Assembly (NCBI RefSeq): GCF_003858535.1 | Contig: NZ_RQTJ01000026.1 | Location: 4,244-38,356 of the forward strand | Reading direction: 5' to 3' | Source of the DNA: Paenimyroides viscosum | GTDB lineage: Bacteria; Bacteroidota; Bacteroidia; Flavobacteriales; Flavobacteriaceae | DNA length: 34,113 bases | Shown here: one piece after another, positions 17,123 to 24,184 of the stretch | Position numbering within the stretch: the stretch's first letter is position 1 | Layout of the letters: every line of letters starts with the position of its first letter | The notes under the pieces: generated by a model | Told to the model about the DNA's origin: nothing | Database searches by the model: none | The model's input: only the letters and a program-made list of their open reading frames with translations | Made by a program: the position numbers and the translations under genes

Positions 17123-17151
17123 GATGCCTAAATCTGACAGATTTAGGCATC
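17123..17151 (+). terminator. Terminator-like hairpin ending the copper operon
   Basis: GATGCCTAAATCT (17123-17135) and AGATTTAGGCATC (17139-17151) form a perfect 13-bp stem with a GAC loop, just after the oxidase stop. The T-tract is weak (CTCTATTAGT), but position and strength make it the likely end of the transcript. Confidence 0.65.
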
Positions 17152-17183
17152 TCTATTAGTAAACCAAATTTTAAGACTTCAAA

Positions 17184-17291
17184 ATGAATAAATTTTATAC
17201 ACAAACACTTTTTAAGCTGGAAACAGAAATCGACGAATTAGAAATTGAAGCTGATTGCCCAATCCAAAGGATAGAAACCGCTATACTTTGA
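17184..17291 (+). pseudogene. rteC: RteC 5' fragment (conjugative-transposon regulator remnant)
   Basis: An ATG opens MNKFYTQTLFKLETEIDELE, then EADCPIQRIETAI, followed at once by L and a stop. The first 34 codons match the N-terminus I know for RteC-domain proteins, which control excision in CTnDOT-type elements. A full RteC is roughly 250-300 residues, so more than 85% is missing. The break is at about 17286, exactly where the repeat TTTGATTCGTGTGGATTG begins (17287). This places a conjugative-element gene on the right flank of the copper genes, matching traJ debris on the left. The assignment is from remembered sequence. Confidence 0.65.
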
Positions 17292-17356
17292 TTCGTGTGG
17301 ATTGTTTTATTCTGTTTTTAATTTTAAGTGGGAAATTAGGGAAATGAGAAATTATT

Positions 17357-17698
17357 TTATCCGAAAAAGCAACTGTACGCATCTTCTTTTATAATTTGCA
17401 ACAACTGTTGAATATTACTGCTTGTTGGGAAAGGTTCGTACAACTCCCATTTTCCACTGGCACGCATCCAATACAGTTTCCATTCTCTAGTAGATTTAAT
17501 ATAACGTATTTTTGCAAATTCACTGTTTATTGTCTCTTCCCGGTTGTTCCACTTTGGACGGATATCATACAATATAGCAATGTTGTTCTGCCAAGTAAAG
17601 TCGTAATTTAATTGTTTTAGAACTTCTGTATCTTGTGGTCGCAATTGTTCGACAAAGTGATTTAAATACTGTGCTGTTATATCAAATTTTTTATCCAT
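17357..17698 (-). CDS. DUF3024 family protein
   Basis: A 113-residue soluble protein with no signal peptide. It has the DUF3024 pattern: a helical N-terminus (residues 1-35), a beta-rich middle (IAILYDIRPKWNNREE), then FAKIRYIKSTREWKLYWMR, SGKWELYEPFP and a closing D..SCFFG. The family is common in Bacteroidetes and Proteobacteria, and its function is unknown. It starts at the ATG whose complement ends at 17698 and overlaps by 22 bases the 3' end of the HAD fragment read on the same strand. Confidence 0.75.
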   Translation of the reverse strand: MDKKFDITAQYLNHFVEQLRPQDTEVLKQLNYDFTWQNNIAILYDIRPKWNNREETINSEFAKIRYIKSTREWKLYWMRASGKWELYEPFPTSSNIQQLLQIIKEDAYSCFFG

Positions 17699-17838
17699 CC
17701 TTTATATTTTAATTCTACTGATATTAATGGGTGATCGCTGCAAATTTTGCAAGTAGTTCCAAGTTCTATGTTCATTTGTCCGATGAGGTCAAGGATGACT
17801 CCGTCCAAATCTATATAGATTCGTTTTTTAGTGTTCAT
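17677..17838 (-). pseudogene. N-terminal fragment of HAD-superfamily 5'-nucleotidase-like protein
   Basis: Reading leftward from 17838, the frame gives MNTKKRIYIDLDGVILD, which matches the N-terminus of short HAD phosphatases (5'(3')-deoxyribonucleotidase type) with motif I DLDGV. A normal member runs about 170-200 residues. Here the frame stops after 53 residues and the later part (GTTCKICSDHPLISVELKYKG) does not look like the family. It is probably a gene remnant cut by deletion next to the DUF3024 gene. Confidence 0.45.
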
Positions 17839-17859
17839 AAGTGTTTGTTTTATTACCAA

Positions 17860-18600
17860 TGTCTAGTGGTGCATTTGGTGTAAGGGTTTGGTGTAAATAT
17901 ACTAAATGTTAATGAAGTTGTGATGAGGCAGTTCGGAAGGCTCACTGTCCGGAAATGGGAAATGTTTAAGTGTTGAGTTGTTGAATCGTTTATATGATGG
18001 GTGCTGGATGTTTGGTGCGGGGTGTACCTTCGACACTTCGATGCTTCGATTAACTCAGCAACCGCGGGCTCAGTGACCGCGGGCTCAGGCATCGTTGGAA
18101 GGATTTTGTCCCACGGATGCACAGATTATGACTTGATTTGTTGTGCGTGAAATTACGTTGATATCTTAGAAATATACACAGATTCTGAATGTTGTACATT
18201 GAGTTGTTTACATTATCTACTTTATTAAGATGATTTGTCAGCTTTTCTTTTCTTTACTTGTGCGACCCCTTGTCAAGCAAGGGGTGACAGCGCTGTTGTG
18301 TTGAATTAGCTTTGCTCCCCACATACTCTGCTGCATGTATTTTCGAATTTTGGACTTCGTACTCGGGTGTTTAACTGCTTATCTGTTTAAATGTTTAACT
18401 GTTGGGTTGAAGGATTATATTGCCACTGGTAAATTTCTCTATCATATTGGTTATAAAGGGAAATGGTTATATGAGAGAAAAAGCTATGGCAGTTTAATGT
18501 TTAGACTATTTCAGCGACCGAAACTAAGTAACAGTAATGGGATTGACAAACTATAACTTGATCTGTTTAATTTATTTAGTAATTTTAACCGAAAAATTTT
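17860..18600. repeat. Gene-free stretch with dispersed repeat copies (A and C modules)
   Basis: No convincing gene. 17978-18130 (module A) begins TTGTTGAATCGTTTATAT and contains CTTCGACACTTCGATGCTTC and two GACCGCGGGCTCAG-like units. It reappears at 26513-26699 at roughly 90% identity by eye. 18165-18300 holds a TGTTGTACATT-type module and a CCCCTTG/CAAGGGG hairpin, both repeated in altered form at 26744-26870. 18305-18420 (module C: CCCACATACTCTGCTGCATG, then TTTGGACTTCGTACTCGGGT) reappears at 28545-28630. Open frames here arise from the repeats. Confidence 0.75.
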
Positions 18601-18604
18601 ATTT

Positions 18605-18997
18605 ATGAAATTAACTTTTACCTTACTAACGTTATTAATGTTAAGTTACTGCTACGCACAAGATAAGAACTGTTCTTACTTTAGGACGGGTACATTTTCT
18701 TATGCAGATAAAGATATGCCTTATCGTATTGTAAGGGATGAAGGAATACAAGTTGAAACTAATACAGATACCGGCGATGAACTACATACATCGGTTGAAT
18801 GGAAATCGGACTGTGAATATATTCTTACCTACATTAAAATCAAGTATCCAAAGAGGGATATGAATTACTTATTAGGTACAAAAATATTTGTAAAAATTCT
18901 TGAAACAAACGGAAACCGTATGAAGATACATGTTAAGAGTAATGTTTTAGATAATGAATATGAATTTATAAAGGTAGATAATACTTTTACTGAATAA
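18605..18997 (+). CDS. Small secreted protein of unknown function
   Basis: A 130-residue protein with a clear signal peptide (residues 1-19, ending CYAQ). The mature part starts DKNCSYFRTGTFSY and contains EWKSDCEYILTYIKIKY, then VKILETNGNRMKIHVKS, a small predicted beta-sheet domain with two Cys that could form a disulfide. I recognise this as a family of short Flavobacteria-type secreted proteins often left unnamed or wrongly labelled as a topoisomerase. No enzymatic motif is seen. It is followed 57 bases later by another small secreted gene on the same strand, which is frameshifted. Confidence 0.75.
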   Translation: MKLTFTLLTLLMLSYCYAQDKNCSYFRTGTFSYADKDMPYRIVRDEGIQVETNTDTGDELHTSVEWKSDCEYILTYIKIKYPKRDMNYLLGTKIFVKILETNGNRMKIHVKSNVLDNEYEFIKVDNTFTE

Positions 18998-19054
18998 ATT
19001 AAGGATTAGACAACAATAATTAATCTAAGTAGTGCTTACTAAAACATTTATTTT

Positions 19055-19655
19055 ATGAAACAAATCATACTTACTTTCGCTTCTTTTTGTTTACAATATT
19101 TGCAATGCACAAACCACCTTTAAAAACGAACGATTAGGCTTTTCTATAGACCAACCTAACAAATGGATTGTTGCTGAGGAAGGTGAGACCGTTCAAAATC
19201 TGGAAGAACACATTAAGCTTGACAAAGCAACTTTAAAAAAGCTTATTGATACCCATAAAGGTACCTACCAGGTGGTAACCTTTTTTAAATACCCCATTAA
19301 CAGCAGACATGGTGTAATACCTACCATTAAGATTGTATTGAAAAATAACGGTACAGCGTCTTTTGAGGATTTTAAGAAAAGTATTGAAAGAAGTTTTTCG
19401 GGTATGAAGGATATTTTTCCTGACTTTAAGTTCATAGAACAACCAACCGTTAAATATATAGACGGCAAGCAGTGTGTTTTTGCCATGTGCGATTACACAC
19501 TAACAGCCCACAACGGACAAGAAAAGGTTAAAATTATGGTATATGCCGTACCTGTAAATGATTCTTTTTATCAGATTACCTTTATGGATTCAGAAAAAGA
19601 AGACAACAGCAAGCTTTTTGAAAAGATTATTGAATCGACTGATATTCAGGAATAA
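19055..19655 (+). pseudogene. Small secreted protein gene with a one-base frameshift in the signal peptide
   Basis: From the ATG at 19055 the frame reads MKQIILTFASFC and stops after 22 codons. The +1 frame carries a coherent protein from NAQTTFKNERLGFSIDQPNKW through WIVAEEGE, TFFKYPINSRHG and SFYQITFMDSEKED to a stop at 19653-19655. Removing one T from the TTTTT run at 19084-19088 restores MKQIILTFASFVYNICNAQ, a textbook Bacteroidetes signal peptide, and a protein of about 199 residues. Without repair, translation could start only internally at ATG 19272 (127 residues, no signal). The family looks like PsbP/secreted lipoprotein-like domains but is not identified. It may be a sequencing error, a pseudogene or slippage control. 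Confidence 0.7.
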
Positions 19656-19669
19656 AATGTTGAACTTTT

Positions 19670-20005
19670 GATGGGTTGTAATAGGAAGATCTGGCTTTGG
19701 GATCTCCGTTGTTAGTAAATTGATACCTTTCGGTTTCTATGTACTTTTTAGACAAAAAGTACCAAAAGTCTTTTCTTTTTGATCTTGCCTCGGTCTAAAA
19801 TCGGTTAAATAATGTCTTACAAGCTAACTAATCGCAGTTCGCTACTTCGACGAGCTCAGCAACTATACGCTCACTGACCGACCGATTAGTTTACGCTTGT
19901 TTCAACAATTTAATCCCGACAACCGATCGGGACAGGCTATCCGATTTGATACCAATGGCGCTTTGAATTCGTGTGGATTGTATGTATTGTGTTTTTAAGT
20001 TTAAA
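19670..20005. repeat. Dispersed repeat B, copy 1 (no gene)
   Basis: A gene-free stretch with the order GGGATCTCC, TCGGTTTCT, an AAAAAGTAC run, GATCTTG, TCGGTTAAA, CGATTAGTTT and TTTGAATTCGTGTGGATTG (19962-19980). The same order of elements, diverged, is seen at 26930-27155. It contains GACGAGCTCAGCAAC and GCTCACTGACCGACCGATTAG-type units. The IS66 element is inserted right at its end. Confidence 0.6.
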
Positions 20006-20022
20006 TGTATCCCCCCGACCAA
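20006..20022 (+). repeat. IS66 terminal inverted repeat, left end
   Basis: TGTATCCCCCCGACCAA matches the complement of the right end (TGTATCCCCCCGACGAA) at 16 of 17 positions. The tnpC stop codon lies directly inside it. Confidence 0.85.
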
Positions 20023-21591
20023 CTACATCTTTGATTGTTCAGTTATTTTTTTATAATTCTGCGGATAAAGATCTTTTAGATTTTTGTGGTTGATGGATTG
20101 AATATTTTCCAAAGTGTACTTAAGCCAATTGTATGGATTAACTTCGTGCTTTTTACAAATAGCAAAAAACGAATAAATCATGGCTGCACGTTGGGCTGCA
20201 TCGTGACTTCCGGCGAATAAATAATTTTTTCGACCTAAAGCTAACGGACGAATAGCGTTTTCTACCAAATTATTGTCGATTTGCAAATTGCCATCGTATA
20301 AATAAGCAGACAACGCATCCCATCTGGCATTAGCGTAAGCCATAGCTTTGCCGATTTGACTTTTAGGGAGTGTGTTTTTGATCTGTTCAAAAATCCATTT
20401 TCCGAGCTCGTTGATGTTTTTAAGCGAATTAGATAATCGTAAATTTTTGATTGTTTCAGCCGAAAGATTTTCTTCTTTGGCTTTTCGTTCTACAGCGTAT
20501 AATTTTTGGATAAGCAACAAAGCTTTTTCAGCTTTGGGTTTATCGTTATCCAGCGCTTTTTCAAACTCACGGCGGGCATGTGCCCAGCAAGCCAGGTGTG
20601 TGACCCCCTCTTTTCGGGCATACTTTTCGTATACGGCGTAGCCATCGGTTTGCAGGTAACCAGCAAAATCTTTTAAAATTGGTAAAGGTGCACTGCTGCC
20701 TCGCGTTGGACTATAATCGAACAACACGGTGCCTTCAAGCGGTGCGTGATACACCCAATAATAACCTTGGTGGGTGGCGCCTTTTTTGTCGCTATCCAAC
20801 ACTTTTATCGGACTTTCATCAACCTGTAAATAGCCTTTTGATTTGGTATCGAAAACCAACTGTTCATAAAGCGGTTCAAGTTTATTGAGGGCTTCTTTGG
20901 TCCAACCTTCAATAGTGGATGAAGCTATTTGGATGTTTTCTCTCGAAAATCGCTGCTTTTGGCGATACAATGGCAAATGATCTACATATTTATCGGTCAA
21001 AATCATCGATAAAAGTCCGGCACCTGGGATGCCTTTGTCAATTACTCTCTCCGGAAGTTCTCCAATTACAACACCTTGACCATTTTTAGCGGCATATTTG
21101 TAGCGAATGTAGCGTTTGATGTAAAATCGGGCAGGTTGGCATTCCAATTCTTCGGTGATTTCTTTGCCGATACAAACCATTTCAGAAAGATCTTCTTGAG
21201 GAAAAATTTCGATTTCTTCCACATCAAGATGCGATGGCAATTTGGCGCGACCTTTATGATTGGGGCGTTTGCGCTGGTAGGCAATTTTTTCTTTGATGAT
21301 TTCTTCTTGCTCGGAAGCTTTTTCAGCAGTAACATCAAACGGAAGTGCCATTTGATCAGGATTTCCTTCAAAACGCTCACGCTTTTGACCAAATTGCATA
21401 CGTTTGTACATCTCAATTTGGGCTTTTAGATATTCGCGCTCTTTTAAAAGTGTATCTTTTTCTACGGAAAGAATATCAACTTCTTTTGAAAGAGAATCGT
21501 TTTCCTGCGAAAGGGAATTTATCTCAGAATCACGACTAGAAAGCAGCTCTAAAAGCGCTTGTTTTGACAGGTTTTCTAGTTCGTTTTTCAT
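20023..21591 (-). CDS. tnpC: IS66 transposase (TnpC)
   Basis: A protein of 522 residues from the ATG at 21591; an upstream in-frame ATG at 21606 adds MYFYT and is less likely. The N-terminus is a Leu-zipper-like coiled coil (ENLSKQALLELLSSRDSEIN... repeats of SLS/DSLSKEV). Then comes the IS66 core with DDE catalytic residues in LQVDESP (D258), LQTDGYAVYEK (D316) and NNLVENAIRPL (E444), plus HLACWAHARREFEK and KNYLFAGSHDAAQRAAM. It lies 49 bases after tnpB. The family's usual N-terminal zinc-finger Cys pairs are not obvious. The gene appears intact. Confidence 0.95.
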   Translation of the reverse strand: MKNELENLSKQALLELLSSRDSEINSLSQENDSLSKEVDILSVEKDTLLKEREYLKAQIEMYKRMQFGQKRERFEGNPDQMALPFDVTAEKASEQEEIIKEKIAYQRKRPNHKGRAKLPSHLDVEEIEIFPQEDLSEMVCIGKEITEELECQPARFYIKRYIRYKYAAKNGQGVVIGELPERVIDKGIPGAGLLSMILTDKYVDHLPLYRQKQRFSRENIQIASSTIEGWTKEALNKLEPLYEQLVFDTKSKGYLQVDESPIKVLDSDKKGATHQGYYWVYHAPLEGTVLFDYSPTRGSSAPLPILKDFAGYLQTDGYAVYEKYARKEGVTHLACWAHARREFEKALDNDKPKAEKALLLIQKLYAVERKAKEENLSAETIKNLRLSNSLKNINELGKWIFEQIKNTLPKSQIGKAMAYANARWDALSAYLYDGNLQIDNNLVENAIRPLALGRKNYLFAGSHDAAQRAAMIYSFFAICKKHEVNPYNWLKYTLENIQSINHKNLKDLYPQNYKKITEQSKM

Positions 21592-21640
21592 GGTATAAAA
21601 GTACAATTTTTAGGCTTTTGTGCAAGAAAAAAAGTTGGTT

Positions 21641-21979
21641 TTAAGGCAATAAAAACCGTTTTTTTTGAATACTTTTTATCACTTGAATTCCTTCAATCAT
21701 TAAAACAAGATGGCTCCAGCTCAGTTCATTTTTCTGAGTTTTCGAAATCGGAAAAGTACCTTGTTCCAAACGTTTGTAATACAGCACAAATCCGCCATTT
21801 TCCCAATGCAACAGTTTTATATGGGTTCTATTTCGGTTTAAAAACACAAAAACTTCGCCGCTTGTCGCTTGCCGTTGCATCACCGAACTAACCAATCCGC
21901 AGAGGCCGTCAAACGATTTTCGCATATCGCAACAACCGTCGTACAAGTAAAATCGGTGCGAAGAACCAAGCGAAAACAT
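21641..21979 (-). CDS. tnpB: IS66 accessory protein TnpB (IS66 Orf2-like)
   Basis: A 112-residue protein with the conserved TnpB pattern: FYLYDGCCDMRKSFDGLCGLV, then GEVFVFLNRNRTHIKLLHWE, GFVLYYKRLEQGTFP and W..LVLMIEGI. TnpB is required with TnpA and TnpC for IS66 transposition, though its biochemical role is unclear. The start codon follows directly after the tnpA stop, so translation is probably coupled. Intact. Confidence 0.95.
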   Translation of the reverse strand: MFSLGSSHRFYLYDGCCDMRKSFDGLCGLVSSVMQRQATSGEVFVFLNRNRTHIKLLHWENGGFVLYYKRLEQGTFPISKTQKNELSWSHLVLMIEGIQVIKSIQKKRFLLP

Positions 21980-22261
21980 CTAGTAAAGCTTGATTAATTG
22001 CGATAAAAGCGCCAAATTGTTGGCTACTTTGAGTCGCACGCCATTGGGATAAATTAACTCTATCTCATCTTGCGAAGTTTCTTCTTCGATGGCAATGAAT
22101 TTCCCCGTTTTGGATTTTTTTTCATCGCTTCGTTCTAACCAATAATAAAAAACAGCTTCGTTAATTCCGTTTTCTTTACAATAAGCGCGTTTGCTTTTTC
22201 CGCTTTGTTGCCAATCGGCTATCATAGCCAATCTTTGAGTTCTGTTGTCTTGTATTGTCAT
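21980..22261 (-). CDS. tnpA: IS66 accessory protein TnpA (HTH)
   Basis: A 93-residue protein beginning MTIQDNRTQRLAMIADWQQS, with an HTH-like stretch SGKSKRAYCKENGINEAVFYYWLER, typical of IS66/IS3-like OrfA DNA-binding proteins. The C-terminus contains IELIYPNGVRLKV, characteristic of IS66 TnpA. It is the first gene of the element, starting about 60 bases inside the right inverted repeat. Intact. Confidence 0.93.
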   Translation of the reverse strand: MTIQDNRTQRLAMIADWQQSGKSKRAYCKENGINEAVFYYWLERSDEKKSKTGKFIAIEEETSQDEIELIYPNGVRLKVANNLALLSQLIKLY

Positions 22262-22297
22262 GCTACAAAACTAAATCAGCTTTTTAATTAGCGCAAT

Positions 22298-22690
22298 ATG
22301 GGGTTCGTCGGGGGGATACAAAATGATGATGTCCCTGAATTAAACAACCTTATCAATGAAGAAAAAATTAATTCCATAAAAGAAACAATTGCTATGGAAA
22401 AACAAATCTTAAAACAAAAAGAAGAACATGACAAGAGAATAGTGGAGTTTAAAGAAAAATGTTTAAGTAGTTGGGATGGTTCTCACAGGGAACTTGTAAA
22501 ATACGTTAAGAAAAACATGCATAACCCGAAAAGTTTTGAACACGTAGAAACACAATACGGAGTAACTGGAGATTATGCAGGTCTTGTAATGATTTATAGA
22601 GGTACTAATTCTTTTGGAGCAACTGTTTCAAACAGCATAAAAGCTAAAGTTAGTTTAGAAGATTGTTCTGTTATTTCAATTGAAGATTAA
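22298..22690 (+). CDS. Protein of unknown function, 5' end replaced by IS66 terminus
   Basis: The open frame starts at an ATG inside the IS66 right end (MGFVGGI), so the first codons are IS sequence. Native sequence starts at about 22321 with QNDDVPELNN, then a charged helix (residues about 20-55, EEKINSIKETIAMEKQI) and a compact domain: SSWDGSHRELVKYVKKN, PKSFEHVETQY, VMIYRGTNSFGATVSNSIKAK. I have seen similar C-terminal domains in small membrane or zinc-ribbon proteins of Bacteroidetes but cannot name it. The upstream part of the gene is missing and does not appear on the other side of the IS. An alternative start is the ATG at 22394. Confidence 0.6.
   Translation: MGFVGGIQNDDVPELNNLINEEKINSIKETIAMEKQILKQKEEHDKRIVEFKEKCLSSWDGSHRELVKYVKKNMHNPKSFEHVETQYGVTGDYAGLVMIYRGTNSFGATVSNSIKAKVSLEDCSVISIED
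22302..22320 (-). repeat. IS66 terminal inverted repeat, right end
   Basis: Read on the minus strand this is TGTATCCCCCCGACGAAC, complementary to the left end. It also supplies the ATG-proximal codons (GFVGGI) of the truncated gene to its right. Confidence 0.85.
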
Positions 22691-22717
22691 TACTACTGTT
22701 TTTATATTTTTAATTTA

Positions 22718-22740
22718 AGGGGCTTTATGCCTCTTTTTTC
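22718..22740 (+). terminator. Rho-independent terminator-like hairpin
   Basis: AGGGGC (22718-22723) pairs with GCCTCT (22729-22734), one G-U, around a TTTAT loop, followed by a run of Ts. It lies 28 bases after the stop at 22690. Confidence 0.55.
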
Positions 22741-22954
22741 TTTATAGTAAATCGTCAGCAAAAAGTATAATTCGCTTTCTTTTTACATGATAATAATAAA
22801 AGTCCATTTAAAATGAGGCTTTCAAGATTGTCCCGAACAAATCTCGAAACTTAAAACAATAAAAGAAGATTTTTGAATAAGTAAAATAGGATACTATTAG
22901 ACGGTACTAATTCACGAAAATCACGTAACTGTTTTATTTATAAGGAAATTTATT

Positions 22955-22962
22955 TTACTTTG
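22955..22962 (+). promoter_or_regulatory. Possible promoter -7 element for the secreted-protein operon
   Basis: TTACTTTG followed by CAG differs by one base from TAnnTTTG and lies 27 bases before the ATG at 22989. No clear -33 box. Confidence 0.35.
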
Positions 22963-22988
22963 CAGAATATTAATCTAAATTTAGACCT

Positions 22989-24182
22989 ATGAAGCAGATA
23001 ATTACTTCTTCAATTTTTTTGATTTCTTTTGTTTCCGTTTATGGACAAAGCTTCAGTGATGAATCTATAAATTTCAATATGTTTCAATCTCCGAAAGTTG
23101 TGATTGAGGAGGCGAATAAAACTTTTGACGTACATGTATCGTCTCCGTACAACCTTACCGCCAATGAAATTTACGAGCAATCCAAAATCGACCATCAAAA
23201 CGATTTAGACAACTATGATGATGTTGTAAAACAAAGCGAAACAGACTATCAGGACGTCTTAAAGAATTTTGCAGAAGAAGAGAAGAGAGCAAAAGAAAAA
23301 TTCAAGACCGAAGATGAGGCTTTTAACAAAATGAGTCTATTGGAACGTCTTACACTTATTGATCAGGGAAAAAAGCCTAAACTCGTTCTTCCTACCAAGC
23401 CGATGTATTATAAACCGAATGCTCCAGTCTATAGAGAGCCTAACCTGAACAACTACATAATTATAGACAATAATGTTCTAGCATCCCAAATAAACATTCC
23501 ACAGTTTAAAAAAGGTAATGGTAATGGATATGTTAATATCAATCTTTCCGTATCACAGGTAAATTTTCAGGACAACGCCGGACAGACTTACGCAAAACAA
23601 CCTACAAGACTACAGATCAAGGAAAACGGTGCTGTAAAAATTGATGAAACATTTTTTAACGAATTCAAGTTCATTGCTTCATCACCTACAAATAGCATTA
23701 ATGCCGTTCAAGAAGAAAAAAGACATCTGGAATCGGTCGTTAAATTTATAAATACTTATCTAAGTGAGCGCTATTCTAATCAGGAACAGGTGAGAACAAT
23801 TAAATTGACTACTATTAAAAATAATAAGAACAAGTACGACGATATAGAAAAAGGACATATTTATATTACAACCAACCTTAAAAAATTAAGTACGGACGAA
23901 AAGAGAAATGCTGAAGCATTTAAAGGGATTGAAAACGGGGTCGAACTATGGACCAAAGCCTTACAAAAAATCGATTTTAAGAACTCGAAAGCAGATTATA
24001 ATGCTAAGGTTGCAAAGAACCTGTACATGAACTTTATAAGATTATACCTTGCATTGGACAATAAGATAGAAGCAGAAAAATACCTGAATAACCTTCAGGA
24101 GCATCTGGTGGAAATTGATCTTTCATCAAACGAGCAAAGAGAATTAAGCGGATTGGAAAAGTCTGTCTATAAAACCAATTAG
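22989..24182 (+). CDS. Exported protein of unknown function with coiled-coil and TPR-like helices
   Basis: A 397-residue protein with a signal peptide (1-19, ending VYGQ). Residues about 60-125 are highly charged and helical (EIYEQSKIDHQNDLDNYDD, EEEKRAKEKFKTEDEAF), a likely coiled coil. A Pro/Tyr-rich segment follows (LPTKPMYYKPNAPVYREP), then beta-type sequence with IDNNVLASQINIPQFKKG. The C-terminal 120 residues resemble TPR-like helices (KNLYMNFIRLYLALDNKIEAEKYLNNL). No named domain is recognised. The next gene begins 2 bases after the stop, so the two form an operon ending at the terminator at 25639. A cell-envelope role is inferred only from the signal peptide and pairing. Confidence 0.72.
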   Translation: MKQIITSSIFLISFVSVYGQSFSDESINFNMFQSPKVVIEEANKTFDVHVSSPYNLTANEIYEQSKIDHQNDLDNYDDVVKQSETDYQDVLKNFAEEEKRAKEKFKTEDEAFNKMSLLERLTLIDQGKKPKLVLPTKPMYYKPNAPVYREPNLNNYIIIDNNVLASQINIPQFKKGNGNGYVNINLSVSQVNFQDNAGQTYAKQPTRLQIKENGAVKIDETFFNEFKFIASSPTNSINAVQEEKRHLESVVKFINTYLSERYSNQEQVRTIKLTTIKNNKNKYDDIEKGHIYITTNLKKLSTDEKRNAEAFKGIENGVELWTKALQKIDFKNSKADYNAKVAKNLYMNFIRLYLALDNKIEAEKYLNNLQEHLVEIDLSSNEQRELSGLEKSVYKTN

Positions 24183-24184
24183 CC

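Larger units (their letters stand above)
20006..22320 (-). mobile_element. IS66-family insertion sequence (about 2.3 kb)
   Basis: A complete three-gene IS66 element read on the minus strand (tnpA, tnpB, tnpC) with terminal inverted repeats TGTATCCCCCCGAC at 20006-20019 and its complement at 22307-22320. IS66 normally duplicates 8 bp of target, but the flanks (AGTTTAAA on the left, AAATGATG on the right) do not match. That suggests a rearrangement or deletion after insertion. All three genes are open and the transposase DDE residues are present, so it may still be active. Confidence 0.9.

Noticed and set aside
17853..18122. An 89-codon open frame on the minus strand
   Set aside because: Made of repeat A sequence; the peptide is repetitive (PEPAVTEPAVAE) and changes with the repeat copies.
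18335..18556. A 73-codon open frame on the plus strand
   Set aside because: Its first half is repeat C sequence and no protein signature is visible.
19998..22328. An 8-bp target duplication around the IS66 element
   Set aside because: Flanks AGTTTAAA and AAATGATG do not match. Only a trivial AAAT is shared when the end is shifted by one base.
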